DNA of 64,000 bases, taken from positions 854,065 to 918,064 of the forward strand of contig NZ_NQMO01000001.1 of the NCBI RefSeq assembly GCF_002257645.1. Direction: 5' to 3'. Positions 60,235 to 64,000 of this stretch are shown here, one piece after another. The first letter of the stretch is position 1. The number at the start of each line of letters is the position of its first letter. Under the pieces are notes generated by a model, which ran no database searches, was not told where the DNA came from, and worked only from the letters and a program-made list of their open reading frames with translations. The stretch is from Paenibacillus sp. XY044 (lineage in GTDB: Bacteria > Bacillota > Bacilli > Paenibacillales > Paenibacillaceae). A program made the translations under genes and the position numbers.

Positions 60235-61131
60235 CTGTTCCGCCGCATGGTTCAGCATGAGGCCGAGCTGCCTCACGTAAGGTCTCAGCTCGTCGACGGA
60301 ATCCAGGAAGTTGGTATACACCCGGACCAGAGTTGCGTTCGGTTCACCCTGTTCCAGCTCCTGCCGAAGCAAGCCGATCACTTCCAGCAGCTCCTTCTGA
60401 ATCCGTTCCGGCTGCGGCAGCTCACGTACTTTTTGGGCAAAATACTGCAGAAATTCACCCAGGTTCGCCCTCCGGGTCGGAAGGTCCACCGGATTGATAT
60501 CGTTAAAATAAGCGCTCGACACCTTGAGAATCGGTACCGGCTTCTTGTCGATCATGTCGCGGATCACCGCATCCATCCTATCTACGCAGAAGCGTGCCAG
60601 TTCCGCCATCGGGCAGGCGGTAACCGATTGGACGGCATGGGACAAATATTCCCGCGACATTCCGCGGTAGATCGCAACGATATCCCCAAGATAAGGGGAG
60701 ATGGCATCGCCGTATGCTTCGTAGAAGCAGTCGCGATGCCACGTCAGAAACGCGGCGCGCTTTTTTTTCCATTCCACTTGGAAGTTTTCGTTTGCGGTGA
60801 TCGGCAGCTCTTTGAACTCGCTCGTAAAAAAATGGTTTTCCAGCATGTATTGAAGCTGAAACTCGATCTTGCGCCGCAAAATTTCCTTCGGCGGGTCCCC
60901 CTTCAGCCGAACCGAGCGATCCAGCTCACGAGCCTGCTCGAACATCGTACGGTGTACCTCCACGAATACGCCAGTAAACAGGTCCTCCTTGGAAGGAAAC
61001 ACTTTATAAATGCTGCCCTTGGCCATGCCGCATGCTTCCGCAATGTCCTGCATGGAGGCGGCGAAATATCCTTTTTCTTTAAAAATGCGCATTGCCGTAT
61101 TCACGATCTGTGTTTTTTTGATTTGCTCCAT
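60208..61131 (-). CDS. TetR/AcrR-family transcriptional regulator
   Basis: The product has about 307 residues, longer than the usual 190-220. The N-terminal helix-turn-helix is clear: IVNTAMRIFKEKGYFAASMQDIAEACGMAKGSIYKVFPSKEDLF (about 9-52). The C-terminal part is all helical, with an extra coiled stretch in the last 80 residues (ELLEVIGLLRQELEQGE). I chose the ATG at 61131 because AGAGGTGG lies just upstream; a longer frame has no site. It diverges from the MBL and membrane genes, whose promoter carries two matching half-palindromes that it likely binds. Confidence 0.88.
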   Translation of the reverse strand: MEQIKKTQIVNTAMRIFKEKGYFAASMQDIAEACGMAKGSIYKVFPSKEDLFTGVFVEVHRTMFEQARELDRSVRLKGDPPKEILRRKIEFQLQYMLENHFFTSEFKELPITANENFQVEWKKKRAAFLTWHRDCFYEAYGDAISPYLGDIVAIYRGMSREYLSHAVQSVTACPMAELARFCVDRMDAVIRDMIDKKPVPILKVSSAYFNDINPVDLPTRRANLGEFLQYFAQKVRELPQPERIQKELLEVIGLLRQELEQGEPNATLVRVYTNFLDSVDELRPYVRQLGLMLNHAAEQKKDSPDQA

Positions 61132-61185
61132 CCTTACCACCTCTACACATTTTGACATGATGTCCGCTAAGGGTCAACAAAGGAA

Positions 61186-61227
61186 TTGACACAAAAAACT
61201 CATGAGTCATATAATGAACTAGCGAGT
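61186..61227 (+). promoter_or_regulatory. Promoter with tandem operator before the MBL gene
   Basis: TTGACA (61186-61191) and TATAAT (61210-61215) are 18 bases apart, a strong vegetative promoter. The palindrome ACTCATGAGT (61198-61207) lies in the spacer. A second, imperfect copy, ACTAGCGAGT (61218-61227), starts exactly 20 bp further on. Two TetR dimers side by side would cover the promoter completely. Confidence 0.72.
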
Positions 61228-61250
61228 TTTATACGGTAATTTAAGCTGAC

Positions 61251-61290
61251 AGGAGGTGAGCCAAAGCTAGAGGCTTTGGCGATAAGCATG
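61251..61290 (+). promoter_or_regulatory. Ribosome site separated from ATG by a hairpin
   Basis: A perfect AGGAGGTGA (61251-61259) is 31 bases from the ATG at 61288, too far for normal use. In between lies CCAAAGC-TAGAG-GCTTTGG (61261-61279). If this folds, the site is brought to about 12 bases from the ATG. A TTG at 61276, also in frame, would be inside the stem. Confidence 0.5.
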
Positions 61291-62016
61291 AAAATTTCAG
61301 ATCAGATTGAAATGTTGGAACTGTCCCTTCCTATGGGGGATCGGGAGATGGTGATTCATCCGGTGGTCATCCGGGATGAGCATTCCTATGTATTGGTGGA
61401 TACGGGGATGCCGGGCTGTTATGAGAAAATCGTGGAGCTCATGTCTCAGGCGGGAGTGGACCCCGCAGTCCCTCATTCCATTATTCTTACCCACCAGGAT
61501 ATCGACCATGTGGGCGGCCTGCCCCAATTCAAGGGCGAGGGCGTTGAGGTGTATGCCCATGCTGAAGATCAGCCTTATATTGACGGGCTGAAACCGATGA
61601 TTAAATTTAGCCCGGACCGTAAGAAGGGACTGCTGGAGTCACTGCCTGCCCATCTGGCTGACGCCTTTGAGACGACCTTTTCGGGAAAGGTTGCCAATGT
61701 GACCCGCCTTCTTTCCGATGGCGAGAAGCTGCCTTTTGGCGGGGGGCTGACCGTCATTTATACACCGGGCCATACACCCGGACATATCAGCTTGTACCAT
61801 GAGCTGAGCAAAACGTTGATTACCGGAGACGCCATGGTCGTGCACAACGGCGAGTTGCAGGGACCGAATCCACCGGTAACCCCGAATATGGACGAAGCGA
61901 TGCGATCGATCACCAAATTCAAAGCCTATCCGATCGAGAACGTCATCTGCTACCACGGCGGCCTGTACCAAGGGGATGTCTCGGCACGGATCGCCATACT
62001 GACTGAGAGCTTGTAA
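61288..62016 (+). CDS. MBL-fold metallohydrolase
   Basis: The 242-residue product is a metallo-beta-lactamase-fold hydrolase. The metal motif is THQDIDHVGG (residues 68-76), in which Asp71 stands where the canonical HxHxDH has a second histidine. This variant is known in one glyoxalase II-like branch. Further ligands lie in YTPGHTPGHISLYH and LITGDAM, and near the end YHGG. It would hydrolyse a thioester, lactone or phosphoester. The ATG at 61288 is preferred, with an unusual leader (see the hairpin). Its stop overlaps the next start as TAATG. Confidence 0.86.
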   Translation: MKISDQIEMLELSLPMGDREMVIHPVVIRDEHSYVLVDTGMPGCYEKIVELMSQAGVDPAVPHSIILTHQDIDHVGGLPQFKGEGVEVYAHAEDQPYIDGLKPMIKFSPDRKKGLLESLPAHLADAFETTFSGKVANVTRLLSDGEKLPFGGGLTVIYTPGHTPGHISLYHELSKTLITGDAMVVHNGELQGPNPPVTPNMDEAMRSITKFKAYPIENVICYHGGLYQGDVSARIAILTESL

Positions 62017-63149
62017 TGGCGGAAACCGAGAACTTCATCAACAGCGGTTTGAAAAACAACAAATGGCTGCGGTTTTTGGTGACCTGCGTTTTTGCCGTCA
62101 TCGGCGGCTTCGTTTTCCAGTGGATCCATATGCCGATCCCGTGGCTTCTGGGCTCCATGGTTTTTGTCATGATCGGCTCCAAACTGTTTAAAGGCATTTC
62201 CTTCTTTTGGCCGGGGCAGGTGCGCAATACAGGGATGATTATTATCGGATATACGATGGGATTGTCCTTCACCATGTCCACGCTGAAGCAGATCGGACAT
62301 CAGCTGCCGACGATGGTCCTGTTTACGGCGCTGCTGCTGGTCGTTGCCGCTGCTATTGCCTTCATGATCGCCTTTTTGTCGGGAATCCCGTTTCCTACGG
62401 TGCTTATGGGCAGCATCCCCGGTGGGCTGAGCCAGATGATCACGCTGGCGGAAGAGGTGGAGGGCATCGATTTGACGGTCGTGACCTTCCTTCAGGTATC
62501 GCGGCTGATCATGATCATTTTCTGTGTGCCTCTTTTGATCTTCAGTCCGCTGTTTCATACCACGGGCTCGCACGCGGCAGGATCCGCATCGGCTGCGCTT
62601 TCGGCCGATTGGTCCGTCTTGTTCCCGCATATCTGGCTCTTTGCGGTGGTATGTGTGGTATTTGCCTTGGTGGGCAAACGGATCAAATTTCCGACAGCCT
62701 TTCTGCTGGGTCCGATGATTGGCACCATCCTGCTGAATTTATCGGGATATGAGGGACATTCGCTTCCGCCGGTCGTCCTGAGCTTGTCTCAGCTGATGAT
62801 GGGCGGGTATATCGGATTGCTGCTCAAACCGGAAAATTTGAAGAACAAGGTTAAAATCATTGCACTTGCCATTTTGAGCGGTGTCGTGCTGATCGCATCC
62901 TCCCTCGGGCTCAGCCTGCTGCTTACCAAGTTTCATGCGATTACGGAAGTTACGGCGTTTCTCAGCCTTTCGCCGGGCGGCATGGATCAAATGGCGCTGA
63001 TCGCCAAGGAAGTGAACGGGGACCTGTCGGTTGTCACCTGCTACCAGCTGTTCCGGACCCTGTTTATCTTTTTCGCCGTACCGCCGCTGCTCAGGCTGAT
63101 CTTCAGGTCAATGCTGAAAGGGAGAAAGCTGGCCAACAAGCCGATGTGA
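62016..63149 (+). CDS. AbrB-family membrane protein (PF05145)
   Basis: This 377-residue integral membrane protein has 10-11 helices arranged as two copies of an AbrB-duplication unit. Repeated text is MPIPWLLGSMVF, TVLMGSIPGGLSQMITLAEE in the first half and FPTAFLLGPMIGT, AFLSLSPGGMDQMALIAKE in the second. It is not the DNA-binding AbrB, despite the family name. The PGG motifs suggest a transporter; the substrate is unknown. It overlaps the MBL gene by one base (TAATG), so the two act together under the TetR promoter. Confidence 0.87.
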   Translation: MAETENFINSGLKNNKWLRFLVTCVFAVIGGFVFQWIHMPIPWLLGSMVFVMIGSKLFKGISFFWPGQVRNTGMIIIGYTMGLSFTMSTLKQIGHQLPTMVLFTALLLVVAAAIAFMIAFLSGIPFPTVLMGSIPGGLSQMITLAEEVEGIDLTVVTFLQVSRLIMIIFCVPLLIFSPLFHTTGSHAAGSASAALSADWSVLFPHIWLFAVVCVVFALVGKRIKFPTAFLLGPMIGTILLNLSGYEGHSLPPVVLSLSQLMMGGYIGLLLKPENLKNKVKIIALAILSGVVLIASSLGLSLLLTKFHAITEVTAFLSLSPGGMDQMALIAKEVNGDLSVVTCYQLFRTLFIFFAVPPLLRLIFRSMLKGRKLANKPM

Positions 63150-63181
63150 TCATATTAACTTGCGTATCCAGCGTATTTTTC

Positions 63182-63210
63182 TTTTGCTGCTGCCGAATAT
63201 CTTCTATACT
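63182..63210 (+). promoter_or_regulatory. Promoter of the Crp/Fnr gene
   Basis: TTTTGC (63182-63187) and TATACT (63205-63210) are 17 bases apart, 42 bases before the start codon. The -10 is good, the -35 poor. Confidence 0.5.
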
Positions 63211-63251
63211 AAGTCATTATAGGGTCGACTTACTTGGGAGGAGCAAAGAGC

Positions 63252-63953
63252 ATGAGCATAGCGCATGGATGGAGTGAGAAGCCAGTCCAGGTATTTCCGT
63301 GCCTAACGGCGGTTTCGCCAGAGGAGTGGCGGGAGTCCGAACCGTTTATTCGGCGCTTTAGCGCCAAATCGCGAATTTTCTACCGGGATGATGCAGCGGC
63401 GTATGGCATGTTTCTGATCAGCGGAACGGCGAGGATTACGGTGATCGGCGAAAATGGCTCAGAGTCCGTCATCAACCTGCTGACGGCGGGAGAAATTTGC
63501 TCGCTGTTGGTGCTGAGCGGCCTGAGCGGGCGTGAATATCCCGGTGAGTTGACTGCCGAGACCGACGTGGATGTGCTGTTTGTGCGGAAAAGCAGTTTTA
63601 TGCGCTGGGTGCAGGAGCATGAGCCCATCCGCGCCACGGTGTTCGGGGGGCTTCTGGACGGCATGCTGCGCATGGTGGAACGGACGCAGCAGCGCCAGAC
63701 CCAGCCTCTCGACAACCGCCTTGCGAGGGTGCTGCTTCGAATGAAGGCCGAGGAAAGGTCTGCGATTCGGATCACCCATCAAAAGCTGGCCGAAGAGGTC
63801 GGTTCGGTTCGTGAAGTCGTAACAAGGGCCCTTGCCCGGTTCCAAAAGGAAGGATGGATCGAGACCGGCCGGGGAACGGTCCGAATTTTACAGCGCAAAA
63901 TGCTGGAGGAGCAGTTTGGTGACCTGGTCACAGAGGAATCCGGAGTTTCCTGA
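63252..63953 (+). CDS. Crp/Fnr-family transcriptional regulator
   Basis: The 233-residue product has a cyclic-nucleotide-binding-type sensor domain (about 35-150: AAYGMFLISGTARITVIGENGSESVINLLTAGEICSL). The C-terminal winged helix (about 165-233) reads ITHQKLAEEVGSVREVVTRALARFQKEGWIETGRGTVRI. The N-terminus lacks the cysteine cluster of an FNR-type iron-sulfur sensor; a single Cys15 and Cys98 are present, so redox sensing is not shown. GGAGGAGC lies 8 bases before the ATG at 63252. Its target may lie beyond the window, where another AGGAGG site appears at the very end. Confidence 0.89.
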   Translation: MSIAHGWSEKPVQVFPCLTAVSPEEWRESEPFIRRFSAKSRIFYRDDAAAYGMFLISGTARITVIGENGSESVINLLTAGEICSLLVLSGLSGREYPGELTAETDVDVLFVRKSSFMRWVQEHEPIRATVFGGLLDGMLRMVERTQQRQTQPLDNRLARVLLRMKAEERSAIRITHQKLAEEVGSVREVVTRALARFQKEGWIETGRGTVRILQRKMLEEQFGDLVTEESGVS

Positions 63954-64000
63954 TAAAGTGGGCACATGCACCCGATGCATAGATGATTCCATGAGGAGGA

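Noticed and set aside
60247..61155. 302-codon plus-strand frame
   Set aside because: It is antisense to the TetR gene, which has a clear helix-turn-helix and ribosome site.
62016..63149. Annotation as AbrB transition-state DNA-binding regulator
   Set aside because: The protein is an integral membrane protein of the similarly named PF05145 family; no SpoVT/AbrB DNA-binding domain is present.

Overview
The window looks like chromosomal DNA from a Paenibacillus-type member of the Bacillota. The support is strong AGGAGG-type ribosome binding sites with frequent GTG and TTG starts, YesM/YesN two-component genes beside LplB/YtcP-type sugar permeases, lipoprotein solute-binding proteins, a FIMAH-ended secreted beta-helix protein, a preQ1-I riboswitch on a queuosine operon, and many intrinsic terminators. 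I see no rRNA, tRNA, CRISPR array, phage or insertion sequence.

Layout. 1-8.5 kb: end of a drug-type ABC exporter, a WYL regulator with a 14-TM MFS pump, a MerR/short-chain dehydrogenase pair, a haloalkane dehalogenase with a luciferase-domain protein, and an ArsP-like permease. 8.8-23.9 kb: a polysaccharide-use locus with sensor kinase, AraC-type response regulator, CUT1 sugar ABC importer, Gfo/Idh/MocA dehydrogenase, GH35 beta-galactosidase, a PpiC-like membrane protein, a 1069-residue secreted beta-helix protein and a secreted EEP phosphoesterase. Two promoters in it share a 20-bp-spaced direct-repeat operator. 24-27 kb: a second CUT1 importer on the minus strand. 27-31.7 kb: L,D-transpeptidase, GrpB-family protein, a decayed TetR gene, an MFS pump and an XRE/MmyB regulator. 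31.9-41.2 kb: a surface-glycosylation island with five glycosyltransferases, two methyltransferases and two small DUF2642-like proteins, one with a Pro-Gly linker. 41.4-42.4 kb: a MarR/VOC pair with two matching operators. 42.5-45.2 kb: queCDEF behind a preQ1 riboswitch. 45.2-48.2 kb: AraC regulator, TIM-barrel sugar isomerase/epimerase and dehydrogenase. 48.6-55.2 kb: phosphopantetheinyl transferase, a cyclic-di-GMP-I riboswitch, a chemoreceptor and a single-module NRPS ending in a reductase domain. 56-64 kb: MerR/SRPBCC pair, 5-oxoprolinase genes pxpBCA, TetR opposite an MBL hydrolase and AbrB-type membrane protein, and a Crp/Fnr regulator.

The most interesting unit is 48.6-55.2 kb. A c-di-GMP riboswitch appears to control a chemoreceptor and, two bases after it, an NRPS (partial C, A, T, reductase) that should release one amino acid as an aldehyde or alcohol. 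The carrier-protein activating enzyme lies just upstream. This would tie the motile/sessile signal to production of a small diffusible compound.

All domain and family names come from reading motifs by eye; no searches were run. Starts were chosen by Shine-Dalgarno spacing. Where the longest frame starts earlier I moved the start and said why.
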